64,000 nucleotides of DNA from Curvularia sp. ZM96. Lineage: Eukaryota > Ascomycota > Dothideomycetes > Pleosporales > Pleosporaceae. The translations under genes and the position numbers were made by a program. Where the stretch lies: positions 682,001 through 746,000 of the forward strand of contig JAJGBQ010000008.1 in NCBI GenBank assembly GCA_022457065.1. Reading direction: 5' to 3'. This document shows positions 33,180 to 44,623 of the stretch, piece by piece; within the stretch, counting starts at the first letter, position 1; each line of letters opens with the position of its first letter. The notes below the pieces were generated by a model. It ran no database searches, was not told the origin of the DNA, and saw only the letters and a program-made list of their open reading frames with translations.

Positions 33180-35200
33180 ATGGCAAAGAAGAAGCGATCT
33201 AGCTTTCTTTGTAAGCGTGCGATTGCTGTATCATGTGAAAGTGAGACATCCATGTTCCTCGATCAGCCCGCCGAGAACAATGTCCATGCAGGAGAAGAGG
33301 TTGAGGTTGTTGTGGTAGACAATCCTTCGGCCACACCCAGCACGAGCGTGGACAGTGAAGCAGCAAAAGACGCAAGAACAGAGCCGGAACTAGACGAGAC
33401 TGTAATATCGTAAGTTGAGACCTGACGCTCCCTAGGATCTGAATGTTTTCTCTAATAATTGGTAGCCCTTACGCCTGTGCCCCCGTTGTCATCGATTGCG
33501 GCCCAGGGCTTGCCACCTATTGCGTACCAAAACACCTTCTACGTTCGCCGAAGTGGTCAACCACCGATGCCGGAGGGACGATTGACCTCCCGGGAGTGAG
33601 TGCAGCTACGGGACATACGCTTGTCCACTACCTTTACACCGGCACATATCAACCACTTGAAGCAAAAAGCGACGACGCAGCGTCAATGGCGCATATCAAG
33701 TTCAAACAAGCCCTGGTGGCATTTGCTTTTGCCAACTTGTACGAATTACCGGACCTTGAAGGCCTCGCAAAAGAGCAGATCAGAATACATGGTAGTTCCA
33801 TGGCACTCGACGAAGTTCTGGACACTGCGAGGAGGTGCACATGGTTTCCAAAGATGGCTTGGTCCTGGTTCCATGAGTACCTGCAGGCTCGAGCCAAAGA
33901 GCAATTTAACCTCGACTATAGGTACTTCACACGCAAAGCCTATATTGACAGTGTGGGTGATGGTAAGCTGCACAGGTTCATGACATGTCACCTTCTGGAG
34001 ACATTTACTGAGAAGCTTACTCATGTACTGCAAAAGTGGGAAGGCCACTGCGTGAATGAAGAGAGGGCTGATGTAGTGTTTGACGGAGTCGAGGATACAG
34101 CTGGAAAAACACATTGTTTCTCTCGCTGCCACGGCAGGCATCCGACAGGCTCGCGCATAGAGAGTCGTAAGATGTCTTCTGAGTCTGTCTGGGAACTAGA
34201 GCCTGCACTAGCTCCTGAATCAGAAGAGAAAGAGGAATATGACCCATGGTCGTTCTCGTTTGGCAGTACTGGCAAGAACAAAAAGAAAAAGAAGAAAGGC
34301 GCGGTCGAGGAGCCTCTGCCAGAGCCTGAGCCAGTAATCGAGTTAGTGCCAGAACCAGTTCCTGAACCGGAACCTGTTAAGGAAGAAGATCCGTGGGGAT
34401 TCGCGGCGACCACGGGCAAGAGATCGAAGAAGAAGAAAGCACAAGATGAGCCTAAAGACAAGGAACCCCAACCACCTGAACCAGAACCAGAAGCTATGCG
34501 CAAATCAACCCCTCCTCCTCCCGAAGCAGAACCGGAACCTGTGGAGAAGCTGGCGGTCGATCCGTTTGTGGGGCTCAGCAAAATGCAGAAAGACGATCCT
34601 TGGGCTGGCTGGGGTGCTGCGACAACGACTGGGAAGAAAAAGAAGAAGAAGAAGGGCGCAAAAGATGAGCTCAGGGTCGAAAAACCACCGCCGCCACCTC
34701 CAGAGCCAGAGCCCTTCATCGAGCCCGAACCTTCCCCACCCGCAAAGCAGAAAGCGAAAGACGACTGGGGTGACTGGAGTGCGACCGCTGCTCCGGTCAA
34801 GAAGAGTAAGCAGAAGAAAGGCGTCGCTGCAATGATTTCAGAACCTCCAACAGAAGAGCCCATTCCAGAGCCTGAAGTTGTAATCATTCCTGGGCCGATC
34901 GCTGAACTGGAGCTAGTCGAAGAGAAGGATGATGGGGGCGATTGGGGATTTAGTTCGATATGGGGTGGTGGCAAGAAGAAAAATGATACCAAGAAGGGTG
35001 CACTAGTGGAGCAGGAAGAGAAGCGGGCAGAGGATGTGGCTGTAGAGGAAGAAGAGAAACCCATGCAAGAATCCATGCCAGAGATATCAAGCGTGCTTTG
35101 TCCTCGCCGCTCCCACCACCTGTCAGAGGGCGATGGTTGGAAATCGTGCGAGCGATGTCGAGCGATGATTAGAGAACTCGCGGCTCAGCTAGAAAAGTAG
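33180..35200 (+). CDS. BTB-like protein with Trp/Lys-Pro-Glu repeats, two exons
   Basis: Exon 1 33180-33409, intron 33410-33465 (56 bp, GTAAGT/GGTAG), exon 2 33466-35200; 654 residues, frame kept. The N-terminal basic MAKKKRSSF is followed by an acidic linker. A BTB-like domain spans about 77-190 (SPYACAPVVIDCGPG, VPKHLLRSPKW, TIDLPGVSAATGHTLVHYLYTGTY, ALVAFAFANLYELPDLEGLAKEQI). From about 315 to 600 there are about five imperfect repeats. Each has DPWGF/DDWGDW-type Trp core, TTGKKKKKKKGA-type Lys run, and an EPEPEP stretch. The end has LCPRRSHH...WKSCERC, a possible small metal site. Fungal proteins with this plan exist, but I know no function. The repeats suggest a flexible scaffold; the Lys runs could bind nucleic acid or act as localisation signals. 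Confidence 0.82.
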
Positions 35201-35981
35201 AACAAGGCAGTGTTGCTTCCGCATTAGTACCTATTAAAATACTCAACCATATTTAGTAGAAAGTTGCTGGTATAACTAAGAGCGAAGTGTCAGGCATTCC
35301 AGACTTCTTGGGCGTATTGCTCAAAGTTAGGCGCAGGTGAATAGGCCTTTGCATTTCCACAATTTTTGATAGGACACGGGGCTTCCAACTCTTAGTAAGG
35401 CCTCGTCTCGCATGACTTACCGCCACTCTTGTGAAATTGCACCTCCTATTCAACGTCTGACGCATGTCACGCTACCGCCCATAGTTGCAGTTTGCTGCGA
35501 TGAGCGGTGGAATTTAGGCCGCATAAGTGAGTCTTAAAGCCATATTCCTCGTCTTTAAAGTAGCCGTAACGGCGGCTCTTATGCTACCATTTTGTATTCT
35601 CTACTATTCCGTTCCTGCTATAGATTCTACTAAGGCTGATTCCTAGAAAAGGATCTTCTAGCCGGGGCAGGAGACAGCCCTATCTCCCTATATATTTTAT
35701 TAACGCGCTAAAGAGAAAAGCTCCACATTGAAAAGAGTATGATAAGTTGTTAGGATAGGAGTAGTCGAAGTCTCGATAGACTTCGAGTAAGCGGTGCAAT
35801 TTAGAGACAACATACTCAAGCGCATTGCATCGACTACGGTCGATACTGGCTAGTTAGAGTTAGCAATTGGAACTTGCGTCGAGGCAAGTCGAGAGCATAC
35901 ATGTAATTTCCTGGTGGATCGGCAGATCTAAAGTTTAAATCCACCCTTCACTTCCTTTGAATAGGCGCTGTCAACTTATTC
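35201..35981. other. intergenic, no supported gene
   Basis: Short frames only. Around 35720-35900 the sequence has short direct and inverted motifs (AGTCGAAGTCTCGATAGACTTCGAGT) but no named element. Confidence 0.4.
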
Positions 35982-38900
35982 TTATAGCAAACGTGTTTTC
36001 GTCGTCCGTTTAGCTCTACCTGCATGCTTTGTTTTCTTGCGTATCGTGCTCTCGAGGAGCAGCCAGTGTTGCAGCTCAGTTTCGACTTCTTCGCGTGTTC
36101 GCTTCTGTCCAATCAGCGGGCTCGCAGACTGTTGTTCGAGAAGTAGCTCATTTGATGCACTTGCAAAAACATGCAATGGCTTACGTGACTCATCACGAGG
36201 TGGTAGTGGTACGCCAAACCCAAGGCAAGTGTGCCAGTCACGGCTAAGTGCACGGAATTCTGCACGCAAAGAGGCAATGTGCCCGCAACCCTCGCGTATA
36301 TCGCGTGCATAGCAGGCCCCTGCCATTCTAGAAGTATGAGCAGCCTGTAGATCCATGACTGAATTCTGCTCGTCTAAGCCATAGTCACGCTTGAACTTGC
36401 GGCCTTCGGGCAGATGTCGCCGGGATATACCAATGCTGGCATGTCGCCATAACAAAGTACTTGCCTTAGTCTTCAGGCTACGACTAAACCCCTCTTTAAT
36501 CACCAACCCTAGCTGAGCACTGTCCCAAGGTTCTTCAACGCTCGCAGTCGACTTAGGAACACTCGTCTCAACCAGATGCGATAGCTTGTTGCTTTGCAGT
36601 GCACCCTTCGCCTTTACAGTGCGGCGCGTCTTGAGGCTAGCGGGCCAGAGGAAAGAGCCTGGGTCACTAAATCCGGGCAAGCGCACAAGAACGTAAAGCT
36701 GCTCGACAAACGGCAGCACTAACCAGAGATAGTAAACTAGAATCTCTCCTACTTCAGAAGGCAAGTAGCGATGGATAATCTTAGTAGAGTTGGTAGCGGC
36801 ATAGTTCTTATGATACGAAGTCACGAAAGAAACCATGCCATTTTCAATAAAGATGTTCCGAGTTTCGGAACGAACAGAATTGCGCCAGCGAAGAGTGAGC
36901 AATTCTGTACCTCTAGCAGGTTGACCACCAGTCATATGAACCAAAAGGAGAAGACGACGCAGAAATGTTTGCGTGAGCTGTAGATACTCTTGAACGTGTT
37001 GTCGATTCCAGAGCAGCTTCTCGGGGTCAATAAAGAACTGGCTGCAAAGGTGCGGGCTATGCCGGATTTGGCGAAGCAAGTAACGCTCCTGGCCACTTAG
37101 AATCTTCTCGTTGCGTGGATCTTGAAGGAAACTATAGTTTGCTCGGTGTATAGTCGGATCATCCTTTAAACTGAACAAGTGTAACTGTGGTAGATGCTGG
37201 GTTCTCGTTTCTTTGTTCCCCTTTGGAAGTAGCAGTAGTTCGTGGAGGCTCCGGCATGCTTGTTCTACTTGATCGTGGAGGAACCATCTCAAGCTATTCA
37301 TAGTAAACTCTAGCGTTTTGTAAGACAGTTTCTGGCCATCATCTGACCAATAAATGAAGCCAGAAGATGTTGAGTTGTCACGTAGCTTCGCACCGTAAGC
37401 TCGCAAATTCAAAATCCAGTTCATCGGAGAATTGCTTCCATACACCATAAAGCGGTCTTGAAGTTCAGATACCAACTCGTTTGGGAACTGTGTGCGCCCT
37501 GCCCTTTTCTCAACAACTGCGTATTGCATGACTAGCAGCTGCGCTAGTTTCACAATCCCAGATAGCTTTGGGGTATAAATTACAGCATCATCAAAGCCGT
37601 CCCTGTTCTGGTTGATACCAAGCACTGCAAGGAATCCTACAACGATGCTGTCCATAAGTTTCCCTTGAAGCTTGTGGTCAAGTAATGCAATGCAAAGTTC
37701 GAGGCAGCTCTGCTGGTGTTTTGCATTTTCGGATGCATCTAGGCCAATCTGGATGCGCAATTGACTCAAGGCATCGAGCTGGTGTTGTGTAAGCACAAAG
37801 TGTAACGTCGAATGCTGGGGGACGACGGTAAGTCGATACACAAAACACAAAAGCTTACGCCAGACACCCTGATATTTGCGGTAAGTCCCATTCAAAAGCT
37901 TTGTGTGAAGGGGCTTCTTAAATGAGCGGCCTTCTATAAAGCTGTTTATGCGATGTAAGGCAAATACATTCAGCTCTTCCGATAGGACGGATTGGCGAGC
38001 TTCTTCGATAAGTGCGTCGAAGCTTCGCAGCAGCAAAAGCAAACCCACTTCGTCAGTCTCAGGAGGGCCCAAAAGGTCGGCGACCTCAGACAAATTCCGA
38101 CCCGCAAGTTGCTCAGCCCACTTCGTCTTCTCTAACCACGGAGAGATGTGAGTAGGGTAGCGATTACTTATGCTATTAACAGCTAAGGAAGATGTTCTGA
38201 CAGTCTGCTGATCCAAACGAGCCTCCATCCGATCCCAAGCACACGTTGGGTGGCTGATGGCTCCAGAGCCTTGCAGTGCAGTTTGGAGGATTGGTTGGTC
38301 GTAGGTGCTCTTAGGCAAAGCGACGCGCCACAAACTAGAGCCATTGCCAGTAAGTGTCAAGCGCTGACAGACGACATTTGGTTCCCAAAGATCCTCTGGA
38401 GTCTTCAAATGTCGCGCCCTGCGACCAAACTTAGCACCCTTGCTTCCTAATGTAGTACCATCTCGCCCATGCGCGTGAATATAATGTCGCTGGATTGCTT
38501 TACGAGCAGATTGAATTACGTGGCATCGTTGTTCCGTACTAGGATCAAGGTATCGGCAATGGAAAGCGTAGACGGTACGGAGTTGTGGTATGGGCGCTGG
38601 GAGTACGAATGGGGAGGACCAATTTCGCAGGTCATCTTCGTTGCGAATTTTGACTGGGCGGCTTGATAGATAGAGATCTTTCCACGCTTCCACTGCATCT
38701 ACACAATCTTTATGATTGTAAGAGTGGTGTCCTATAGAGCTGAAGTGCGTGGGTACACGGGAGAGAGGGAGCGCCACGCGACAAGATTTGCAGGTAAGGA
38801 AGAAGTATGGCTCCGCAACATAGTCGATCAATTGCTCTAACTTTTCAGCTCGAAGAGACTGCAACTGAGTGTTAGGAAGCTCTCGAGAAGACGTAGACAT
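35982..38900 (-). CDS. large protein with N-terminal Cys/His domain and tyrosine-recombinase-like C-terminal half
   Basis: 972-codon frame without stop or intron; ATG 38900 in good context. The N-terminus has a C2H2-like module (FLTCKSCRVALPLSRVPTHF...HHSYNHKDC) of the kind found in fungal OrsD-type proteins. The C-terminal half has motifs that line up with tyrosine recombinases: box I TGGQPARGTELLTLRW (Arg663), box II LLWRHASIGISRRH (Arg819), then AAHTSRMAGACYARD, where His855 and Tyr864 are nine residues apart, the spacing of the H/W...Y block in XerD-type enzymes. A Lys candidate is in SYHKN. The usual His of HxxR is Leu. From memory, similar sequences are fused to RecQ-like helicases in other fungi; no helicase is present here. 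The frame is undamaged although most nearby transposons are RIP-damaged. Alternative: a domesticated or structural relative with no recombinase activity. Confidence 0.65.
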   Translation of the reverse strand: MSTSSRELPNTQLQSLRAEKLEQLIDYVAEPYFFLTCKSCRVALPLSRVPTHFSSIGHHSYNHKDCVDAVEAWKDLYLSSRPVKIRNEDDLRNWSSPFVLPAPIPQLRTVYAFHCRYLDPSTEQRCHVIQSARKAIQRHYIHAHGRDGTTLGSKGAKFGRRARHLKTPEDLWEPNVVCQRLTLTGNGSSLWRVALPKSTYDQPILQTALQGSGAISHPTCAWDRMEARLDQQTVRTSSLAVNSISNRYPTHISPWLEKTKWAEQLAGRNLSEVADLLGPPETDEVGLLLLLRSFDALIEEARQSVLSEELNVFALHRINSFIEGRSFKKPLHTKLLNGTYRKYQGVWRKLLCFVYRLTVVPQHSTLHFVLTQHQLDALSQLRIQIGLDASENAKHQQSCLELCIALLDHKLQGKLMDSIVVGFLAVLGINQNRDGFDDAVIYTPKLSGIVKLAQLLVMQYAVVEKRAGRTQFPNELVSELQDRFMVYGSNSPMNWILNLRAYGAKLRDNSTSSGFIYWSDDGQKLSYKTLEFTMNSLRWFLHDQVEQACRSLHELLLLPKGNKETRTQHLPQLHLFSLKDDPTIHRANYSFLQDPRNEKILSGQERYLLRQIRHSPHLCSQFFIDPEKLLWNRQHVQEYLQLTQTFLRRLLLLVHMTGGQPARGTELLTLRWRNSVRSETRNIFIENGMVSFVTSYHKNYAATNSTKIIHRYLPSEVGEILVYYLWLVLPFVEQLYVLVRLPGFSDPGSFLWPASLKTRRTVKAKGALQSNKLSHLVETSVPKSTASVEEPWDSAQLGLVIKEGFSRSLKTKASTLLWRHASIGISRRHLPEGRKFKRDYGLDEQNSVMDLQAAHTSRMAGACYARDIREGCGHIASLRAEFRALSRDWHTCLGFGVPLPPRDESRKPLHVFASASNELLLEQQSASPLIGQKRTREEVETELQHWLLLESTIRKKTKHAGRAKRTTKTRLL

Positions 38901-39509
38901 CGTAGTTATAGGGTAAATATTGTATAGGCGGATTAAGGTGATTGGTACGTGATAGTGTATTCGTGTTTATTCGCAAAGTCATTTGTTGTTGAGTTGACAT
39001 CTAAATTATACTCCGACATTGCCCCGGTTCACCTGGAAACCCTCACTACTAAGCATAGGGCAATAATGCAGGGGGGGTTGGAGAGAGAACAACATTAGGG
39101 AGGCAATTCGCGAGGGCGACTATTGCCCTTGCGAAGTCCCTCTTATCACTATAGGGAGACATAGATAGAAAACTTTCCTAAGTAGCTCTAGCTAGCGCTT
39201 CTACATCATCTTCCTCTACTAATAGACACAACCTTGGTTTCTGTCGAATAATTTATGGAGTTAGGGTTAACTTAGGGTTAAGCCCTAAGCGCGACTCTCA
39301 GTGAGCACAGGCCACACCCACGAACACCAACTCTCGACCAGACTTCATCTAATAACTTACGCTACATCTCTCGTAGTACTATAAATGTTAGTACGTTAGA
39401 TGCGCGTGAATTATCTGTACCATATACTCAAGTTACAACTGCTTTCCATAATTGAGGATTGAGGAGAAGGGTTTGTTCCAAATCTTAGGGAATAAGCCCC
39501 CTGCGAACC
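38901..39509. other. intergenic upstream of the recombinase-like gene
   Basis: No supported gene. 39070-39150 (GCGAGGGCGACTATTGCCCTTGCGAAGTCCCTC) resembles 49015-49050 (GCGAGGGCAACCGTTGCCCTC...AAGTCCCTCC), a shared short repeat with hairpin potential. Confidence 0.5.
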
Positions 39510-40020
39510 AAGAGCGCGGGCCACAAAAATGGAACAAAGGTTTGTTCTCTATGGATGAAGAACTGTAGAGCTATCTGCTAGAGAGCTTATATCTTGTAAC
39601 GGATTGGAGAAATATGCTCTCCTGTTGGCCTGAGCGTTGCTCGAACAGGTAACTCAGCGAGGATCTTACCAAGAGGGCCTCAGCCCATCACAAGTTGACC
39701 ATAACGAGAGTAATAATGAAATCCATCCATTCTTATATCCTCATTGCTTCCAGTCTTGTCCTCCCTGGCATCCCACGTCCTTACCCTTCTCAGCACAGAA
39801 GATGGGAGGTTTGGGGGGCCATGGCATCCCTTGGCTTGGTGGCCTCCCCTGACCTTTCTTCTTTAGTCGAAGGCCCTTCCTTGGCGGGAGACCGGTCACA
39901 TGATCAGCACACCACGCCGATCATTGCCTTTGAACGTGTCTGCTGGTTGGCCTCCAACCTCGCACCACTTATCCAAGAGAGAATCCTTCCTGTTTGTAAA
40001 GGGCTACGCCTCTCTCACTA
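39510..40020. repeat. dispersed repeat, copy 1 of an LTR-like family
   Basis: Shares colinear blocks with 52370-52890: GGGCCACAAAAATGGAACAAAGGTTTGTT, AGTTGACCA.AACGAGAGTAA, TTATATCCTCATTGCTTCCAGTC.TGTCCTCCCTGGC, CCTTGGCGGGAG.CC.GTCAC.TGATC, and GTTGGCCTCCA.CCTC. The frames inside (39637-39852, 39695-40021) look non-coding. Probably fragments of a retroelement LTR; no RT or integrase is present. Confidence 0.6.
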
Positions 40021-40420
40021 GATAGTCACGTGACCTATCACGTGATTACCATAATCACATAACGATGTGCACATACGATTAGGTGAGCAAGCAGGAGTAT
40101 AAAAGGATGGGCGGTGTACGATAGCTTTACTCCTTATCTTTCTTCTTCTGTACAATAGGTGAATGCAAACTCGTTAGTCAGGCCTCTCCGCCCATAACAT
40201 AACATATCTACGCCATCGCTGCTTAGTGTTATGGGCGGAGAGGCCTAGCGAACGAGTATGCTTCTACCTATTGTACAGAAGCTAAAAGATGAGGAAAAGA
40301 GAAAATAACTAAGTACAGACTTGTCTTATACCTGTTCGCTTCTAATCACGTGTCTGTACGGAAGATATATCACGTGGTCGAAGATCACGTGATCCTCTTA
40401 GTAGAGATCACGGTCGCAGC
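40021..40420. repeat. head-to-head LTR-like palindrome
   Basis: Arms 40145-40199 and 40227-40281 (55 bp, 27-bp loop) are near-perfect inverted copies meeting as CCGCCCATAACA...TGTTATGGGCGG. Weaker inverted similarity continues outward to CACGTG-rich flanks (40025-40070 and 40345-40400). Two LTR ends of one family facing away from each other would give this; a long-stem hairpin is the alternative reading. Confidence 0.6.
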
Positions 40421-40594
40421 CCTTTACACTTAGCGGAGAAGAATGGGTTTACTGGAATGGTAAGAGATTACTCTGGCTTCCTTCTGATCATCGTTCTAAT
40501 GTTATCCCTATTCACAGGAACACTATTAGGTTTGGATACTCGACTGTGCGAATGTTGATGCTAAGATTTGTATGATAACAGGATCAATCTACAT

Positions 40595-41135
40595 CTAATG
40601 TCTGTCCCTACGTGCCGGGACGCACGGTGTAACGGGACACTTTTTCTTTCGGGTGCCCGGATTGTATCAACCATACCTATAAGTGAACAGATATGGCGGG
40701 CATCTGTTTTGCAGCTCTTGCTCTTCTAGTGCATCACCCTCCGACGTTGAGAGGCGTGTTGTTGACCACGCTGTCGCTGGTTCTATCAGTGCCGTCCATC
40801 GACTCTCCTCTAATACCCCCTTGTTTATTCGCGGTAGTATAAACTTCTACACAGCTCGGTGGGCTAGAAAGAAAGCTAAGATAGCAAAGATTAAGACTAC
40901 ACACTTAAAGAGTCGACTTAAGGTGAGCAGTGTGAATCCCGGTAGTTTCTCCGCGCGGACAGCAAGGTCGTCGAAACGCATGTGATCGGCCGTGCGTCCT
41001 AAGCGACATTTTGCAGCAGTAGCGTGCTGAGATGTCTGCGCGGCTACCTTGCGCGCTGTGGCTAGGAATTGCAGCTTTGAGCACTCCGCCCCAGGCAGCT
41101 CTTATTCCCGACTTTGCAGACAGCTGTTGATCCAG
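40595..41135 (+). repeat. left arm of inverted repeat bracketing the NLR gene
   Basis: 541 bp that align, inverted, with 45018-45568 over the whole length. Strongest blocks: GTGCCGGGACGCA.GGTGTAACGGGACAC at the outer end, GGTGGGCTAGAAAG.AAGC and GATAGCAAAGATTAAGAC in the middle, and CTTTGAGCACTCCGCCCCAG and CTCTTATTCCCGACTTTGCA at the inner end. Both arms contain similar peptide remnants (SDVERRVVDHAVAGSISAV against SDAEKRVVARTVARSVNAV), so the arm derives from coding DNA of an unidentified element. Confidence 0.75.
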
Positions 41136-41503
41136 GCGTGCACGCGCGCGTTGCAAATAACGTTAGCCACTCTCCATGCTCGCTTCTTACATAGGTTCAT
41201 TATTGTTTTGTATGGATCCGCTGTAGTGAGGAGGTCGAAGCTGTTATAATTAGTAGGAGACACAACTGCATTATAGCATGCCGTTGAAGTTATGATTATG
41301 TGGCCTGCGGCATCTAACTTTACGATCTAATTAGCTTGTAATCACGAGACACTCTTATATATAAAACAGGTCTATTGCAAGAATAACGTAATAAGCTTAG
41401 TCTTAAGTATAAGATACACTGTGTTGTAAGCTGCTAGTTAGACTTTTTACCTATCCTTATTATACAGCATGTCCTTAAGCGTGCGCTCTAAATTAGCGTC
41501 TGC

Positions 41504-44500
41504 TTACGCTGCTTCCCACTGTTCTAGAACTGTTAGAGATGACTTAAGGTCAGGGTGACCAGCTTTTAGCACTCGCTGACGCTGCTGCACACACTGCCTC
41601 ATCAAGACGATAGCTTCTGCACTCCGACCTTGTGCTTTCCACGTGACGGCTAGGTTGGCCATGCTGCTCAGCGTGTGGGGATGGTCCGCTCCGAGCTTCG
41701 TCTTGCTCGTCTCCATCACTTGCACAAACAGCTTCTCCGCGTCGTCCCATCGGCCTTGGTTCCAGTATGTCGACGCTAGGCTGGCCATGCTGGTCAGCGT
41801 GGAGGGATGGTCCGCTCCCAGCTTCGTCTTGCTCGTCTCCATCACTTGCACCTCCAGCTTCTCCGCGTCGTCCCATCTACCTTGGTTCCTGTATGTTGAC
41901 GCTAGGTTGGCCATGCTGGTCAGCGTGGAGGGATGGTCCGCTCCCAGCTTCGTCTTGCTCGTCTCCATCACTTGCACCTCTAGCTTCTCCGCGTCGTCCC
42001 ATCTACCTTGGTTCCAGTATGTCGAGGCTAGGTTGGCCATGCTGGTCAGCGTGTCGGGATGGTCCGCTCCGAGCTTCGTCTTGCGAGTCTCCATCACTTG
42101 CACGTCTAGCTTCTCCGCGTCGTCCCATCGACCTTGGTTCCTGTATGTTGACGCTAGGTTGGCCATGCTGGTCAGCGTGGAGGGATGGTCCGCTCCCAGC
42201 TTCATCTTGCGAGTCTCCATCACTTGCACGTCTAGCTTCTCTGCGTCGCCCCATCGGCCTTGGTTCCAGTATGTCGAGGCTAGATTGCCCATGCTGGTCA
42301 GCGTGTCGGGATGCTCGTCGTCGAGCACTCTCTTCCTCCCCTGCATCACTTGCACCTGCAGCTCTTCAGCCTCCTTCCATCGCCCTTGTTCCCTATACGT
42401 CAACGCCAGGTTGGATATGCTAGACAGCGTGTCAGGATGCTCGTCAGTAAGCACTCTCTTCCTCGTCTGCATCACTTGCACCTCCAGCTCTTCAGCCTCC
42501 TTCCATCGCCCTTGCTTCCAGTACGTCGCCGCTAGGTGGGCCATGCTAGACAGCGTGTCAGGATGCTCGTCAGTAATCACTCTCTTCCTCGTCTGCATCA
42601 CTTGCACCTGTAGCTCTTCAGCCTCCTCATACCGTCCGTCACTAAACAGAGTACTAGCACATTTTGATGCAAGGCGCAATCTTTCGTTGTCGTTGTCGTC
42701 CGCCAGACTATGCGACAGAACATACTGGGCATGCGGAAGCAGTCGTCTCCACTTGCTTCTGTTGCTGTGATCATCATCTGGAAACACCCGCAGCAGCTGT
42801 ATGATTGCGTGTTGAGTCCACTGTACGAGCCGTCCTTGCACTTGCAGCCGCTTGCGTAGAGCTTGATGGACGAGTCGATGAACATCGAGCGCAGACTCAG
42901 CAGGTCGCCTAGTGACTAGCGCATACTTGTCAAGCATCCTAATAGCATCTTCTCTTACTTGCATCGAGGCTGTCTCTAGAAGATCAAGCGAGATGTCCTT
43001 TCGGTCCACGCATGCAGCAAGGAACAGACAGTCTGTGGCAAACGCATTATCACGACTGATGTAGTCTATAGAGAGAAACAGCGCAGCAGCGACAGGATCT
43101 TTCACACCAGAGTCTTGTATTCTGCCCTCAGACGAGTCACCGCTGTGCTCGATACCTAATTCTCTATGTTCGTCCAGTTGTAGTCGGTACTCCTGCACCG
43201 TCATACCGCTAGCCTTCATACATGCCGCTGCTTGCATAACTGCTAGAGGCAGATACGATAGCGCTCTTAGCAAGTGCTTGGCTTCCTGCTGCTCAGTGTT
43301 TGCGAGCGGCCTCGCTAAGCGGACTTGCAGCATCTTCAGCGCCGCATCTAGTGTCAGCTCTCGCAGCGCTACAATGTTCTGTGAAGCAAGCGCTTGAGCT
43401 GTGTCGCTGCTGGTTGTTGTGAAGATGACAGAACATAGCTTAGACTGTGGCAGACAGTCGGCCAGGTCTGCGGCTTCTGTCGTGGACGAGCCGCCAGATT
43501 GCAGAGTGGTGTGCTCTGTGTTGTCGAAGATCAGCAAGCATTGTCGCGCACCAATCTCTACTAGACAGCGTTTTATAAGCTGCTTCATGTCGGCTTGATC
43601 GTCGTCCCAGCCTAGAACATTAAGCTTCTGCGCAACACTTGCATACGATTGGTAGAGGCTGTCTTTGTCGCTCGCGTCTATCCAAAAGACCGAGCAGCTT
43701 TTATTGTTCTGCCTTGTTCTGTGTGCAACCTCGAGCGCAAGCTGCGACTTGCCTGTTCCGCCAGGTCCAACGATCGCTAGCGTGGTAGTGGTCTGTTCGT
43801 TGCTGAAGAGCTTCGCTTCTAGCTCGGCGAGCTGTGACTCTCGACCGACGAAGCGGGGGTTTTGTGAGAACGGGATGATTGACGGTGCGTTACTAGCTCC
43901 CTCCAGTTCATCCTGCAGTCTGCTTCCTGCACTCTCCTGTCCTTCGCCATACGCGGTGGGCATAGAGACACCAAGAATCCCAAGCAAGCAGTACACAATG
44001 TCTTCTTCTTCTTTTGTTCTGCGGTTTTTGACCCATCGCCTTCGCTCAGATGTAGTAAACTGGTTCAAAGGGCAGTTGCGCAGTGCCGCCAGCGGGATGC
44101 CGGTGATGTCGTGTAGTAGTTGGTCAAGCGATGCTTTGTCGCCTATGCAACATCCTTCACACGAGAAGAACTCGACTGACACTGGCGCAATCAGCTCTTG
44201 GAGCGTCCATCCCCGCGTGAACCATGCGCTTGCACGGAACGACGCCTCCCAGTCGCTGCGCTGGACCGGCTCTGTCTCAGTCGACACTGACACGTCTAAC
44301 AAGAAGACGTAGCACCGCGCCGCGTTCTTGTACCACTGGAACATTGAGTTGATTGCTTTTGAGCGTTCGTTGTTATTCCACCTGTCGATGCAGCATGTGT
44401 CGATCCAGAAGTACTGCAGCTCGTCCTGCGCCGCCCGTTCGGCACAAAACTGGAGCTTTCGATAGCCTTCTTCCTTCTCCTCGTAGGTTCCACTCGATAT

Positions 44501-44623
44501 GTCTTCGATGAGGATCTCGGAGTCGCTCCATCTGTGCGACAGAATGGCGTAGGGCGGAATCGTTTTGCCGCGGAAATCTGTCAAGACGAGCCTGCCCAGC
44601 GCGTCAAAGTGGAGAAGCCGCAT
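41504..44623 (-). CDS. NLR-type protein: HET + NB-ARC + TPR
   Basis: 1039 residues, one exon, no stop. The N-terminal HET domain (about 1-240) has PPYAILSHRWSDSE, YFWIDTCCID, SMFQWYKNAARCYVFL, TRGWTLQELIAP and EDIVYCLLGILGVSMPTAYGEG. The NB-ARC domain has a P-loop GPGGTGKSQ at 286-294, VFWIDAS and a Walker-B-like CLLIFDN, then the usual LSYLPLAVMQAAACM region. The C-terminus (about 690-1035) has eight 42-residue TPR units of the TPR_10 type (HPxTLxSMANLASTYWNQGRWDDAEKL), after one degenerate unit. Family knowledge: such proteins sense a ligand through the repeats, oligomerise through the NB domain and trigger HET-mediated cell death. ATP-binding residues look intact. It lies between two inverted 0.54-kb repeats. 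Confidence 0.92.
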   Translation of the reverse strand: MRLLHFDALGRLVLTDFRGKTIPPYAILSHRWSDSEILIEDISSGTYEEKEEGYRKLQFCAERAAQDELQYFWIDTCCIDRWNNNERSKAINSMFQWYKNAARCYVFLLDVSVSTETEPVQRSDWEASFRASAWFTRGWTLQELIAPVSVEFFSCEGCCIGDKASLDQLLHDITGIPLAALRNCPLNQFTTSERRRWVKNRRTKEEEDIVYCLLGILGVSMPTAYGEGQESAGSRLQDELEGASNAPSIIPFSQNPRFVGRESQLAELEAKLFSNEQTTTTLAIVGPGGTGKSQLALEVAHRTRQNNKSCSVFWIDASDKDSLYQSYASVAQKLNVLGWDDDQADMKQLIKRCLVEIGARQCLLIFDNTEHTTLQSGGSSTTEAADLADCLPQSKLCSVIFTTTSSDTAQALASQNIVALRELTLDAALKMLQVRLARPLANTEQQEAKHLLRALSYLPLAVMQAAACMKASGMTVQEYRLQLDEHRELGIEHSGDSSEGRIQDSGVKDPVAAALFLSIDYISRDNAFATDCLFLAACVDRKDISLDLLETASMQVREDAIRMLDKYALVTRRPAESALDVHRLVHQALRKRLQVQGRLVQWTQHAIIQLLRVFPDDDHSNRSKWRRLLPHAQYVLSHSLADDNDNERLRLASKCASTLFSDGRYEEAEELQVQVMQTRKRVITDEHPDTLSSMAHLAATYWKQGRWKEAEELEVQVMQTRKRVLTDEHPDTLSSISNLALTYREQGRWKEAEELQVQVMQGRKRVLDDEHPDTLTSMGNLASTYWNQGRWGDAEKLDVQVMETRKMKLGADHPSTLTSMANLASTYRNQGRWDDAEKLDVQVMETRKTKLGADHPDTLTSMANLASTYWNQGRWDDAEKLEVQVMETSKTKLGADHPSTLTSMANLASTYRNQGRWDDAEKLEVQVMETSKTKLGADHPSTLTSMASLASTYWNQGRWDDAEKLFVQVMETSKTKLGADHPHTLSSMANLAVTWKAQGRSAEAIVLMRQCVQQRQRVLKAGHPDLKSSLTVLEQWEAA